Shown one piece after another: positions 1 through 7,653 of a DNA stretch of 10,923 bases (its first letter is position 1; every line of letters begins with the position of its first letter). The stretch lies in the NCBI GenBank assembly GCA_945883145.1, contig CAMCXB010000073.1, positions 1 to 10,923 of the forward strand, in the 5' to 3' direction. Both the position numbers and the translations under genes were made by a program. The stretch comes from Bordetella parapertussis. GTDB lineage: Bacteria; Pseudomonadota; Gammaproteobacteria; Burkholderiales; Burkholderiaceae_D. The notes below the pieces were generated by a model, which ran no database searches, had not been told where the DNA came from, and saw only the letters and a list, made by a program, of their open reading frames with translations.

Positions 1-335
1 TACAGCCCGTATTAGTGAGCTATTCCGCACAGCGTCAACCTATGACTTTACGCTCTGATCGATTAATTGTGAATGGCGATCGCAGTCAACTGCATTTTCA
101 TGACAACGTCAAAATGGAAAAACCAGAAGCACGCGGTAATGACACGCTGTTTGTTGAGTCACAGTATTTACTCGCCTTGCCCAATCGCGATCTGGTCACT
201 ACAACACAAAAAGCGACGCTAACTTTAGGACATTCCACACTCAGTGGCGTCGGCATGGTAGCGGATAACGTGCATCAAACCTTAAGCTTTCAAAGAGCAG
301 TACAGGGATCTTTTACGTCAACAGGAAAACGTTAA
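1..335 (+). CDS. lptC: LptC, LPS export inner-membrane/periplasmic protein (3' part only)
   Basis: This is the C-terminal part of LptC, about 110 residues. The reading frame is open to the left edge of the window (frame starting at base 3), so the N-terminal membrane anchor lies outside; the GTG at 15 is internal and not a real start. LptC is a bitopic inner-membrane protein that receives LPS from the LptB2FG transporter and passes it to LptA across the periplasm. Visible family features are the beta-strand repeat pattern (SDRLIVNGDRSQLHFHDNV) and the tail motif GVGMVADN followed by a final strand, both typical of betaproteobacterial LptC. It lies directly upstream of lptA with a 37-nt gap, the usual order. 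The assignment rests on these motifs and on gene order; the visible part looks intact. Confidence 0.88.
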   Translation, partial: QPVLVSYSAQRQPMTLRSDRLIVNGDRSQLHFHDNVKMEKPEARGNDTLFVESQYLLALPNRDLVTTTQKATLTLGHSTLSGVGMVADNVHQTLSFQRAVQGSFTSTGKR

Positions 336-372
336 ACATCAACGAATCAGCATAGCGAGTCGATAGATAAAA

Positions 373-954
373 ATGACAACACACTACCCAAGCAAATCAT
401 TTCATTTCTTACTATTAGCCTTATTGTTAAGCATGGCTAATTCTGTTGTGCATGCTGAAAAAGCTGACTTTGATAAGCCAACTAATGTTGAAGCGAATCA
501 AATGTCGTATGACGAAAATAAACAAATCAATATTTTTAATGGCAATGTCGTTTTAACGCGTGGCACATTAGTAATGCATGGCGAAAAACTCGTTGTCAAA
601 CAAGATGCAGCTGGCAATCAACACGCCACACTCTATGCATCCGCTGGCAATACAGCGAGATTTCGGCAAAAACGCGATGGCGGAAAAGATTTATGGATAG
701 AAGGTTACGCAGCCGATCGTATTGAATATGACAGCAAAACTGAAATCGCTAAATTATTTAAACAAGCCAAAGTAAAAATGCTAGATAGTGGACGCCCAAC
801 AGATGAAGTTGAAGGCGATTACATCTCTTACGATAGTCGTGCTGAATTTTATACTGTAACTAACTCCACTAGTGGTGAGTCAAAAGCAAATGGCGGCCGT
901 GTCAAAGCAGTGATTCAACCTCGCAATGATGATAAATCACGTGATGGCAAATAA
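373..954 (+). CDS. lptA: LptA, periplasmic LPS-binding bridge protein
   Basis: A 193-residue periplasmic protein of the OstA/LptA family, which polymerises head-to-tail to form the bridge carrying LPS from LptC to LptD at the outer membrane. Residues 1-28 form a Sec signal peptide: a short polar start, a Leu-rich core at about 12-22, and a likely cleavage site after VHA (26-28). The mature part begins with the family pattern KPTNVEANQMSYDENKQ, then IFNGNVVLTRGTLVMHGEKL, typical of the beta-jellyroll repeats. A charged, probably disordered tail follows, as is common in this group. The ATG at 373 is chosen because it gives a complete signal peptide; no strong Shine-Dalgarno is visible before it. 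The 3' end overlaps lptB by 11 nt, suggesting translational coupling. Confidence 0.94.
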   Translation: MTTHYPSKSFHFLLLALLLSMANSVVHAEKADFDKPTNVEANQMSYDENKQINIFNGNVVLTRGTLVMHGEKLVVKQDAAGNQHATLYASAGNTARFRQKRDGGKDLWIEGYAADRIEYDSKTEIAKLFKQAKVKMLDSGRPTDEVEGDYISYDSRAEFYTVTNSTSGESKANGGRVKAVIQPRNDDKSRDGK

Positions 955-1696
955 ACCCATTAGTAAATTACGAGTCAGTGGACTGCAAAAAACCTATGGC
1001 AGTCGCCAAGTGGTGCGCGATGTGGGTTTAGAAGTCAGCAGTGGTGAAGTCGTCGGTTTGTTGGGTCCGAATGGTGCAGGTAAGACCACTTCGTTTTACA
1101 TGATTGTTGGCTTAGTGCCTTCCGAAGCTGGTGAAATTATTTTAGATGATGAAAATATTTCTACCCTTCCCATTCATAGACGCGCAGAACGTGGTTTATC
1201 TTATCTCCCGCAAGAAGCTTCGGTATTTAGAAAACTTTCAGTCGCCGATAACATCCGCGCAGTCTTAGAGCTACAAAAAGAACAAGGTAAGCCGCTGAAA
1301 AGCGCACAAGTTGAACAACGATTAGATGCCTTGTTAGAGGAATTGCAGATAACGAAGTTACGCAATAATCCATCGCAATCTTTATCAGGTGGTGAACGAC
1401 GTCGGGTTGAAATTGCGCGTGCTTTAGCAACTAATCCACGTTTTATTTTATTAGATGAACCTTTTGCTGGTGTTGATCCTATCGCTGTAATTGAAATTCA
1501 GCGTATTGTGAGTTTTTTAAAAGCACGTGGTATTGGTGTGTTAATTACAGATCACAATGTGCGTGAAACCTTAGGTATTTGTGACCGTGCTTATATTATT
1601 AACCAAGGTAGTGTATTAGCCTCAGGTAGCCCGCAAGAGATTATTGCTAACGAGTCGGTACGTCGTGTGTATCTCGGCGAAAATTTCCGTATGTAA
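944..1696 (+). CDS. lptB: LptB, ATPase subunit of the LPS exporter LptB2FG
   Basis: Cytoplasmic ABC ATPase (250 residues from the start chosen here) that powers LPS extraction from the inner membrane together with LptF and LptG. All nucleotide-binding motifs are present: Walker A GPNGAGKTT at 41-49, Q-loop Gln90 in YLPQEASVF, signature LSGGERRRVEIARAL starting at 147, Walker B FILLDE at 167-172 with catalytic Glu172, D-loop GVD at 176-178, and H-loop His204 in ITDHNVRET. The Q-loop context and the ERRRVEIARAL signature are those of LptB and not of amino-acid ABC ATPases. The ATG at 944 (MANKPISK) is preferred over an in-frame ATG at 926 because it gives the usual short N-terminus and only 11 nt of overlap with lptA. 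No obvious Shine-Dalgarno precedes either start, so coupling to lptA is likely. Context: lptC-lptA-lptB-rpoN. Confidence 0.96.
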   Translation: MANKPISKLRVSGLQKTYGSRQVVRDVGLEVSSGEVVGLLGPNGAGKTTSFYMIVGLVPSEAGEIILDDENISTLPIHRRAERGLSYLPQEASVFRKLSVADNIRAVLELQKEQGKPLKSAQVEQRLDALLEELQITKLRNNPSQSLSGGERRRVEIARALATNPRFILLDEPFAGVDPIAVIEIQRIVSFLKARGIGVLITDHNVRETLGICDRAYIINQGSVLASGSPQEIIANESVRRVYLGENFRM

Positions 1697-1707
1697 TATA
1701 GAAGCCC

Positions 1708-3192
1708 ATGAAACAAACGCTACAGCTTCGAGTATCACAACATCTTGCGCTTACACCGCAACTACAACAGTCAATTCGACTGCTGCAGTTGTCTACGCTT
1801 GAGTTGCATCAGGAGCTAGAGCAAATCCTCACCGACAATCCATTACTAGAACGATTAGATGATCCACTTGATAACTCGGTACGCTTATTAGCCGATGGCG
1901 CAATTAGTCAGCAAAGTTTGACTAGTTCAACTGAATCCTCAAGCAATACGGAAACTAGTAGCACTTCTGCTGAAGGTGATGAAGCAGGATTTGATCTACC
2001 TGCTGCCGGTGAAGAAAGTGGTAGTGGTGAAGCTGAGTGGAGTTTTGATGATGTATCTCGTAACTCCAAAGCACCTGATGATGAAAGTTCACGCCCTCAA
2101 CTTGAAGCACATGAACGCACTTTACGTGAACATCTATTAGAACAAGTCGCTGTTACTGTAGATAATCGTCGTGATCGCGCTTTGGTTGAATTACTGATTG
2201 ATGCATTGGATGATAACGGCTATTTAGAAGAAGCTTTAGATACCATTCTAGAACGATTACCTGAAGAATTAGAAATCGATATAGATGAAATGCTGGTCGC
2301 TTTAAAGTTATTACAAAGCTTTGATCCCGCCGGTGTTGGTGCTCGTAACGCGCCAGAATGTCTGTCACTACAAATCCGTCGCTTCGAAAAAATTCCTATG
2401 GTCACGCGACGTATGGCATTGACCTTAGTAGAAAATCATCTTGAACTTTTTGCCCAGCGCGAGTTCAATAAATTGAAGAAGCTACTCGATTGCGATGATG
2501 AAGACTTACGCGAAGCACAGGCAGTTATTCGACGCTGCAACCCTCATCCAGGCGCACCCTTTGCGGGCGATGCTTCGGACTATGTGGTTCCTGATGTGAT
2601 TGTCAAAAAATCAAAAAATGGCTTTCAAGTGAGCTTGAATCGGGATGTCATGCCCAAGCTGAGAGTCAATGCCATGTATGCCAATATCCTTAAGCAAAGT
2701 AAGGGTGAGGGCTCACTGACTACACAGTTGCAAGAAGCGAAATGGCTAATTAAAAACATGCGCCAACGCTTCGATACGATACTGCGGGTAGCGGAAGCGA
2801 TAGTAGAGAGACAACGTAATTTCTTTTCGCATGGCGAAGTCGCCATGAGACCTCTTGTGCTACGGGAAATTGCTGATACACTGGGTTTGCATGAAAGTAC
2901 GATTTCTCGTGTCACTACGCAGAAATACATGCTAACGCCACATGGTATGTATGAGCTTAAATATTTCTTTGGCAGCCATGTTGCAACTGAGGCGGGTGGT
3001 GAAGCGTCATCAACAGCCATACGCGCATTGATTAAACAATTGATAGGAGCTGAAGACAAAAAAAATCCTTTCTCCGATAGCAAAATAACGGATATGCTAG
3101 CTGAACAGGGGATGGTAGTTGCAAGGCGTACGGTTGCAAAATATCGTGAAGCTTTGAAAATCCCACCTGTGAATTTACGTAAATCCTTATAA
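1708..3192 (+). CDS. rpoN: RNA polymerase sigma-54 factor RpoN
   Basis: Full-length sigma-54 (494 residues, usual for the family). It directs RNA polymerase to -24/-12 promoters and needs AAA+ activators to open them. Region I (about 1-50) is Gln/Leu-rich, with LRVSQHLALTPQLQQSIRLL, the part that contacts the activator. Region II (about 55-135) is acidic and Ser/Thr-rich and probably flexible. The core-binding domain follows, including the DPAGVGARNAPECL motif. Near 386-405 is the helix-turn-helix LREIADTLGLHESTISRVT, and the RpoN box ARRTVAKYRE lies at 472-481, the -24 recognition helix. The gene starts 11 nt after lptB with a weak AGAAG before the ATG. Known regulons of RpoN often include nitrogen assimilation and pilin genes, but no sigma-54 promoter was recognised in this window. 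Confidence 0.97.
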   Translation: MKQTLQLRVSQHLALTPQLQQSIRLLQLSTLELHQELEQILTDNPLLERLDDPLDNSVRLLADGAISQQSLTSSTESSSNTETSSTSAEGDEAGFDLPAAGEESGSGEAEWSFDDVSRNSKAPDDESSRPQLEAHERTLREHLLEQVAVTVDNRRDRALVELLIDALDDNGYLEEALDTILERLPEELEIDIDEMLVALKLLQSFDPAGVGARNAPECLSLQIRRFEKIPMVTRRMALTLVENHLELFAQREFNKLKKLLDCDDEDLREAQAVIRRCNPHPGAPFAGDASDYVVPDVIVKKSKNGFQVSLNRDVMPKLRVNAMYANILKQSKGEGSLTTQLQEAKWLIKNMRQRFDTILRVAEAIVERQRNFFSHGEVAMRPLVLREIADTLGLHESTISRVTTQKYMLTPHGMYELKYFFGSHVATEAGGEASSTAIRALIKQLIGAEDKKNPFSDSKITDMLAEQGMVVARRTVAKYREALKIPPVNLRKSL

Positions 3193-3287
3193 GATTTTTC
3201 AGTTTTTAACCGTTGCTGTGTTCTGTCTGGTTTACGCCAGTGACCATGCCGGAACCTCCAGTGATGCAACGCATAGGAGTGCTGTAT
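3193..3287 (+). other. rpoN-hpf intergenic spacer
   Basis: A 95-nt gap between the rpoN stop and the hpf start. It holds the hpf ribosome site and a small 4-bp inverted repeat CTGG/CCAG (3227-3240), too short to be called a terminator. No clear sigma-70 or sigma-54 promoter was recognised. hpf is probably at least partly co-transcribed with rpoN. Confidence 0.4.
3275..3279 (+). promoter_or_regulatory. Shine-Dalgarno for hpf
   Basis: AGGAG lies 8 nt before the ATG at 3288. It is the clearest ribosome binding site in the + strand block and fixes the hpf start at 3288, excluding the upstream in-frame TTG at 3213 and ATG at 3246. Confidence 0.75.
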
Positions 3288-3638
3288 ATGAATCTGACTA
3301 TCAGTGGACATCACCTCGAACTGACTCCAGCCATTCGAGAATACGTGCAATCTAAATTAGAGCGCGTCACCCGTCACTTCGATCATGTGATCGATATCTC
3401 TGTCAAACTTTCCGTAGACTCCCTAACCGAAAAAGAAAAACGTCAGCGAGCGGAAATCAATTTGCATTTACCCGGAAAAGATCTGCATGTAGAAAGCGAA
3501 GCGCAAGATTTATATGCAGCGATTGATACGTTAATTGATAAGCTAGACCGACAAGTTTTAAAGCACAAAGATAAGATTCAAAATCATCAGCACGACGGCA
3601 TTAAAAATTATGCTCATCAGGATACTGAAGCAGCATAG
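3288..3638 (+). CDS. hpf: Ribosome hibernation-promoting factor HPF (short form)
   Basis: A 116-residue cytoplasmic protein of the HPF/YfiA (sigma-54 modulation protein) family. Such proteins bind the 30S decoding channel and, in the short form, act with RMF-like partners to make inactive 100S ribosomes in stationary phase. It starts MNLTISGHHLELTPAIREYV and continues with the basic helix SKLERVTRHFDHV, then the strand EINLHLPGKDLHVESEAQDLYAAIDTLIDKLDRQV, the usual beta-alpha-beta-beta-beta-alpha order. There is no long C-terminal dimerisation domain, so this is not the long form. The start is set by a good Shine-Dalgarno. It lies 95 nt after rpoN, the standard partner, and an intrinsic terminator follows the stop by 22 nt, ending the operon. 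No ptsN gene follows, unlike in many relatives. Confidence 0.94.
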   Translation: MNLTISGHHLELTPAIREYVQSKLERVTRHFDHVIDISVKLSVDSLTEKEKRQRAEINLHLPGKDLHVESEAQDLYAAIDTLIDKLDRQVLKHKDKIQNHQHDGIKNYAHQDTEAA

Positions 3639-3660
3639 ATAATTACTTACTAAATTAACT

Positions 3661-3682
3661 AGGGCGCGTGAGCGCCCTTTTT
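3661..3682 (+). terminator. Rho-independent terminator after hpf
   Basis: AGGGCGC (3661-3667), a GTGA tetraloop, then GCGCCCT (3672-3678) gives a perfect GC-rich 7-bp stem, running into a T tract to 3682. It ends the lpt-rpoN-hpf transcript 22 nt past the hpf stop. Because it ends one base before an ATG at 3684, that ATG is unlikely to be used by the next gene. Confidence 0.88.
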
Positions 3683-3707
3683 CATGTCTACAAAAAACCT
3701 ATACACT
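3679..3707 (+). promoter_or_regulatory. Possible sigma-70 promoter for the CoA hydrolase gene
   Basis: A -35-like TTTTCA (3679-3684) and a -10-like TACACT (3702-3707) are separated by 17 nt; each matches the consensus at 4 of 6 positions. Transcription would begin near 3714, giving a leader of about 18 nt to the ATG at 3732. The gene sits directly behind a strong terminator and needs its own promoter, which supports the call, but such weak matches also occur by chance in AT-rich DNA. The -35 box would overlap the T tract of the upstream terminator. Confidence 0.35.
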
Positions 3708-3731
3708 ACTATTTTTTCAGCAAGCGACATC

Positions 3732-4838
3732 ATGGAACAACACGTTATTATGGAAGTTAAGAATCAGCTTGGCATCATCACGCTTGATCGCGCACTAGCG
3801 TTGAATTCACTATCACTCGCCATGGTGCGTGACATCACAAGCGCATTATTAACTTGGCGAGATGATGCCAACATTACTGCTGTGGTCATACGTAGTAATA
3901 GTGAAAAAGCATTTTGCGCAGGTGGTGATATACGATTCTTTTATCAAAAAGGCAGTGCTATTGCCATGCAAGGTGGCGCCTTGATAGAAGATTTTTTCAC
4001 TGAAGAGTATGCACTCAATCATTTAGTGCATCACTATCCCAAACCTTATATCGCATTCATGGATGGAATTGTCATGGGTGGCGGCATGGGTATCGCACAA
4101 GCCGGTCCAACATGTTGTTTACGCATAGTGACAGAGCGAACCAAGATGGCTATGCCTGAAGTCGCTATCGGTTTATTTCCTGATGTAGGAGGTGGCTATT
4201 TTCTTTCACGTGCAACTGGAGTATGTGGAACATATTTAGGTGTAACTGGTGAGACTATCGCTGCTGCTGATGCCATCTATGCTGATTTAGCAGATGTATT
4301 CATTCCTTCGTCTAGGCTCGCTGCGCTACTTGAACACTGTGTGCAATGTCCAGCAAATAAAGATATTCGACACCATATCAAAGAATTCGCAGCTAACTAC
4401 AACAATGAAACTACAGGCGATCCAGCTAGCAGTCGTTTATTAAAAGAACGCACTGCAATCGATCAGCATTTTTCTCACAAATCTATAGAGGCAATTCTTG
4501 ATTCTTTAAAGAGTGATAGCTCCGAGTTTGCACAAAAAACCTTAGCTGTGATGCAAAAACGATCACCTCTCATGATGAGTGTGACACTAGAGCAAATTCG
4601 TCGTAGTCAAGCTATGAGTATTGAAGATTGTCTGCGCATGGAACGCAATCTAGTACGACGTTGTTTCGAGCATGGTGAAGTTATTGAAGGTGTGCGCGCT
4701 TTAGTGATTGATAAAGACCATCAACCAAAATGGAATCCTAGCAGTGTCGCTGAAGTGAATGCAGCCATGGTACAACATTTTTTTGAGCCGGCTTGGCCAG
4801 AGCATGCACATCCACTCAAAAATTTTTACGCTACCTAA
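3732..4838 (+). CDS. Enoyl-CoA hydratase/isomerase family protein, probable 3-hydroxyisobutyryl-CoA hydrolase
   Basis: A crotonase-fold protein of 368 residues from the start chosen here, longer than ordinary enoyl-CoA hydratases (about 260) and of the length usual for 3-hydroxyisobutyryl-CoA hydrolases, which release CoA in valine breakdown. Oxyanion-hole and CoA-binding segments are AFCAGGDIR (60-68) and GIVMGGGMG (112-120). The stretch MAMPEVAIGLFPDVGGGYFLSR carries Glu143 and Asp151, matching the catalytic Glu/Asp arrangement of HIBCH proteins. The long C-terminal part (about 180-368) also fits that subgroup. The ATG at 3732 is preferred over 3684, which abuts the terminator; 3750 is a further possibility. 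It stands alone on its strand with no other valine-pathway gene visible, so the true substrate could be another short-chain acyl-CoA. Confidence 0.8.
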   Translation: MEQHVIMEVKNQLGIITLDRALALNSLSLAMVRDITSALLTWRDDANITAVVIRSNSEKAFCAGGDIRFFYQKGSAIAMQGGALIEDFFTEEYALNHLVHHYPKPYIAFMDGIVMGGGMGIAQAGPTCCLRIVTERTKMAMPEVAIGLFPDVGGGYFLSRATGVCGTYLGVTGETIAAADAIYADLADVFIPSSRLAALLEHCVQCPANKDIRHHIKEFAANYNNETTGDPASSRLLKERTAIDQHFSHKSIEAILDSLKSDSSEFAQKTLAVMQKRSPLMMSVTLEQIRRSQAMSIEDCLRMERNLVRRCFEHGEVIEGVRALVIDKDHQPKWNPSSVAEVNAAMVQHFFEPAWPEHAHPLKNFYAT

Positions 4839-4849
4839 CTGACAAAAAC

Positions 4850-5992
4850 TTAAATCTCATCGACAGCAAATAAGCGTCGATATTCACGCATTGCGTAACG
4901 ATCTGTCATGCCTGCGATGTAATCAGCCACCTTACGTGCTTGATGCAGCATGTCTTCATTTTGCAGTTGATAGTCATTCGGCAGCAATTGCGGTTCACTC
5001 ATAAAGATGCCGAACAAGTCCGTCACGATGCGACGTGCCTTACTGGTCATGCGATTGACTTGATAATGGTGATACAGATTGGTTCGTAAGAAGCGTTTTA
5101 ATTCCTGCGCTTCTAGTTTCATTGCGCTAGAAAATGCAATCAAGGGCTGTGCATTGCGCACATCACCAATCGACTCAACTCCAGCTTCTTGTATATTTTT
5201 TCTTGAGTTTTCAATTAGATCAACCACCAGAGCGTTGATCATGCGTCTAACAATTTCATTAATGGCGCGCCGACCACTAATGCCTGAAAATTGCTTATGT
5301 ACTTCTGATTGATAGCGCAGAAAAAGTCCGACTTGCTCAAGCTGTTCTGTGGTTAATAAACCTGAACGTAAGCCATCATCAATATCATGATTGTTATAAG
5401 CGATTTCATCAGCCAAGTTTGCTATCTGCGCTTCTAGGCTAGGTTGTTTACGATCGATAAAACGCTGTCCGATTGCACCTAATTCTTTAGCATGCGTTAG
5501 AGAGCAATGCTTAAGTACGCCTTCACGTGTTTCAAACATTAAATTTAAACCATCAAAAGCACCGTAACGCTGTTCTAACGCATCAACCACACGCAGACTC
5601 TGCAAATTATGCTCAAAGCCACCATAGTCTTTCATGCAAGCGTTGAGTGCATCCTGTCCAGCGTGTCCAAATGGTGTATGCCCTAAATCATGGGCTAATG
5701 AAATAGCTTCAACTAAATCTTCATTTAACTGTAAATTACGTGAAAGTGAACGTGCAATTTGTGCGACTTCAATACTGTGTGTGAGTCGGGTACGAAATAA
5801 ATCGCCTTCATGATTAACGAAAACCTGTGTTTTATATTCCAACCTACGAAACGCAGTGGAATGAATAATGCGGTCGCGATCACGTTGAAACTCACTACGC
5901 GTTGCAGGCGCTGATTCAGCATGCAGGCGTCCTAGAGAATCTGAAGAACGTGATGCATACGGCGCTAAATGATGTTCATATTTTGTTTGCAT
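4850..5992 (-). CDS. Deoxyguanosinetriphosphate triphosphohydrolase-like HD-domain protein
   Basis: A cytoplasmic HD-superfamily metal phosphohydrolase of 380 residues, close to the dGTPase-like proteins of about 370-400 residues found in betaproteobacteria. Members hydrolyse dNTPs to the deoxynucleoside and triphosphate. Metal ligands visible are His72 (RLTHSIEV), His101-Asp102 (AHDLGHTPFGHAG) and Asp195 (ADEIAYNNHDIDDG). The N-terminal RDRDRIIHSTAFRRLEYKTQVF (37-58) is the family signature. It is shorter than E. coli Dgt (about 505 residues), hence the cautious -like name; dNTP specificity and allosteric activation cannot be read from the sequence. The start lies 3 nt after the aroB stop, with only a weak AAGG upstream, so it is probably translated as the last gene of the pil-aro transcript. 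It converges on the CoA hydrolase gene with 11 nt between stops. Confidence 0.9.
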   Translation of the reverse strand: MQTKYEHHLAPYASRSSDSLGRLHAESAPATRSEFQRDRDRIIHSTAFRRLEYKTQVFVNHEGDLFRTRLTHSIEVAQIARSLSRNLQLNEDLVEAISLAHDLGHTPFGHAGQDALNACMKDYGGFEHNLQSLRVVDALEQRYGAFDGLNLMFETREGVLKHCSLTHAKELGAIGQRFIDRKQPSLEAQIANLADEIAYNNHDIDDGLRSGLLTTEQLEQVGLFLRYQSEVHKQFSGISGRRAINEIVRRMINALVVDLIENSRKNIQEAGVESIGDVRNAQPLIAFSSAMKLEAQELKRFLRTNLYHHYQVNRMTSKARRIVTDLFGIFMSEPQLLPNDYQLQNEDMLHQARKVADYIAGMTDRYAMREYRRLFAVDEI

Positions 5993-5995
5993 TAT

Positions 5996-7090
5996 TTAAC
6001 CACATGCCTTGAGTGTTTCTTGGAGTAGCTCAGATGGCACACTCGTGATATGAGCCGATCCCATCGGCTTTAAGAGAATAAATTTAATCTCTCCGCCTTC
6101 ATTTTTCTTATCGACTTCCATAAAGTCCACCCAACGTGAAAGTCCTAAATCCGGCGCTTGCACTGGTAGTCCAGCTGCTTTAATTAATGCCACAATTCTT
6201 TTTTGATCACGTACGTCAAGCGTACCTAGTCGCACAGATAAATCTGCTGCCATCACCATGCCACAACCTACTGCTTCACCATGTAACCACACACCATAAC
6301 CTAGACCCGCTTCTATCGCATGGCCAAAGGTATGGCCAAAATTTAAAATGGCACGTATACCACCTTCACGTTCGTCTTGACGAACAATGTCGGCTTTAAT
6401 TTCACAAGAACGTTGAATAGCATGAGCTAATGCTTGTTCATCGCGCGCCATCAGTTTTTCCATATTGGTTTCTAACCAAGTGAAAAAATCGTTATCAATA
6501 ATAGCGCCGTGTTTAATCACTTCCGCCAAACCAGCTGATAGTTCTCTATCAGGCAAACTGGCTAAGGTGGCAGTATCAGCAAACACCGCTTGGGGCTGAT
6601 AAAACGCACCTATCATGTTCTTACCCAAGGGATGATTAATCGCTGTTTTACCACCTACCGATGAATCAACTTGCGCTAGTAGCGTTGTTGGTATTTGTAT
6701 GAATGGCACACCGCGCATATAGGTCGCTGCAGCGAAACCAGTCATATCACCAATCACACCACCTCCTAGTGCAATTAAGGTGGTTTTACGATCGCATTTA
6801 TTTTTTAAGAGCACATCAAAGATATGCATGAGATTGTCGACATTTTTTTCTTCTTCACCGTCCGGCAATATCACTGGAAAACAAGTTTTACCTAAGTCTC
6901 TCAGTATCGCTATGACTTTATCTAAATAAAGTGGTGCTACAACCTCATTGGTAACGATGGCTATTTTTTTACCGGTGATATGTGTATTAAGTATTGCAGC
7001 ATCAAGAACACCATGGCCAATCACTATCGGATAACTACGTTCGCCGAGTGCGACGGTGAGATGAGCAAAAATAGAAGGTTGCTGTGTCAT
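5996..7090 (-). CDS. aroB: 3-dehydroquinate synthase AroB
   Basis: Converts DAHP to 3-dehydroquinate, the second step of the shikimate pathway, using NAD and a divalent metal. The length of 364 residues is normal. The NAD-binding loop GGGVIGD lies at 109-115, and the substrate-binding stretch QVDSSVGGKTAINHPLGKNMIG at 140-161 holds the conserved lysines 148 and 157. Metal ligands are Glu190 (GLAEVIKHG), His253 (NFGHTFGHA) and His270 (WLHGEA); their spacing of 63 and 17 residues equals that of E. coli AroB. The ATG overlaps the aroK stop in an ATGA, indicating translational coupling; no Shine-Dalgarno is evident. The gene follows aroK and precedes the dGTPase-like gene, the common betaproteobacterial order. 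Confidence 0.97.
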   Translation of the reverse strand: MTQQPSIFAHLTVALGERSYPIVIGHGVLDAAILNTHITGKKIAIVTNEVVAPLYLDKVIAILRDLGKTCFPVILPDGEEEKNVDNLMHIFDVLLKNKCDRKTTLIALGGGVIGDMTGFAAATYMRGVPFIQIPTTLLAQVDSSVGGKTAINHPLGKNMIGAFYQPQAVFADTATLASLPDRELSAGLAEVIKHGAIIDNDFFTWLETNMEKLMARDEQALAHAIQRSCEIKADIVRQDEREGGIRAILNFGHTFGHAIEAGLGYGVWLHGEAVGCGMVMAADLSVRLGTLDVRDQKRIVALIKAAGLPVQAPDLGLSRWVDFMEVDKKNEGGEIKFILLKPMGSAHITSVPSELLQETLKACG

Positions 7091-7653
7091 AGGGATGGAG
7101 TAGGCGCAGAATCAGAAGCAGGTGTAACTGGGGTAGTGAGTGGCTCTAGTCTAGCTAAAATAGTTTGCACTACAGATTGTACGTTAGGCCGCCCTGTCTC
7201 TAAAGTGATATGCGCTACCTCTTGATACAAAGGACCACGCAGTCGTGCTAGTTCTTCTATGCGCGCTTTAGGATCTGGGGTTTGTAATAAAGGCCGATTT
7301 TTGTCGTGACTGGTTCGCTGCAAAATATGATTAATCGATGCATTCAGATAAATCACGATGCCGCGCGTTTTTAGTAAGTACCGACTGTTTTCATCTAAGA
7401 TGGCGCCGCCGCCAGTTGCGAGCACAATGCCTTCTTGCGCAGTCAGATCGCGAATCACATCTGCTTCACGCTCACGAAAACTTGCCTCACCTTCAATTTC
7501 AAAGATGAGCGGTATAGAAGCGCCGGTTCGGGCTTCAATTTCATGATCGGCATCGATAAAGCGCTTACCTAGCTTTTTCGCTAATGCGCGTCCTATCGTG
7601 GTTTTACCAGAACCCATCAGGCCGACTAAAAAAATATTCGTATTTGGATTCAA
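7087..7653 (-). CDS. aroK: Shikimate kinase AroK (TTG start)
   Basis: Phosphorylates shikimate at the 3-hydroxyl with ATP, the fifth step to chorismate. It has 188 residues, slightly longer than the usual 170-175 because of a Pro/Thr/Ser-rich tail (about 170-188). The P-loop is GLMGSGKT at 11-18; shikimate-binding residues are Asp36 (DADHE), Arg60 (SFRERE) and the GGG at 81-83, and the lid arginine is Arg120 in KNRPLL. The start codon appears to be TTG at 7653: the frame upstream is open only to a TGA at 7746-7744 and holds no ATG or GTG, while the next ATG falls inside the P-loop. The upstream GAGA is a weak ribosome site. The 3' end overlaps aroB by 4 nt. It is separated from pilQ by 195 nt, the only sizeable gap in this series. 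Confidence 0.94.
   Translation of the reverse strand: MNPNTNIFLVGLMGSGKTTIGRALAKKLGKRFIDADHEIEARTGASIPLIFEIEGEASFREREADVIRDLTAQEGIVLATGGGAILDENSRYLLKTRGIVIYLNASINHILQRTSHDKNRPLLQTPDPKARIEELARLRGPLYQEVAHITLETGRPNVQSVVQTILARLEPLTTPVTPASDSAPTPSL

Noticed and set aside
926..946. Alternative upstream start for lptB at ATG 926.
   Set aside because: It would extend the overlap with lptA to 29 nt and add residues not expected at the LptB N-terminus; the ATG at 944 fits the family better.
2625..3350. Long open frame of 241 codons on the - strand, opposite the 3' part of rpoN and the start of hpf.
   Set aside because: It lies antisense to two clearly real genes, has a Ser/Cys-rich composition without recognisable domains, and lacks a supporting ribosome site. 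It is best explained as a shadow of rpoN coding bias.
3684..3731. Upstream start for the CoA hydrolase at ATG 3684.
   Set aside because: It sits one base past the terminator T tract with no ribosome site, and the added 16 residues do not resemble the family N-terminus.
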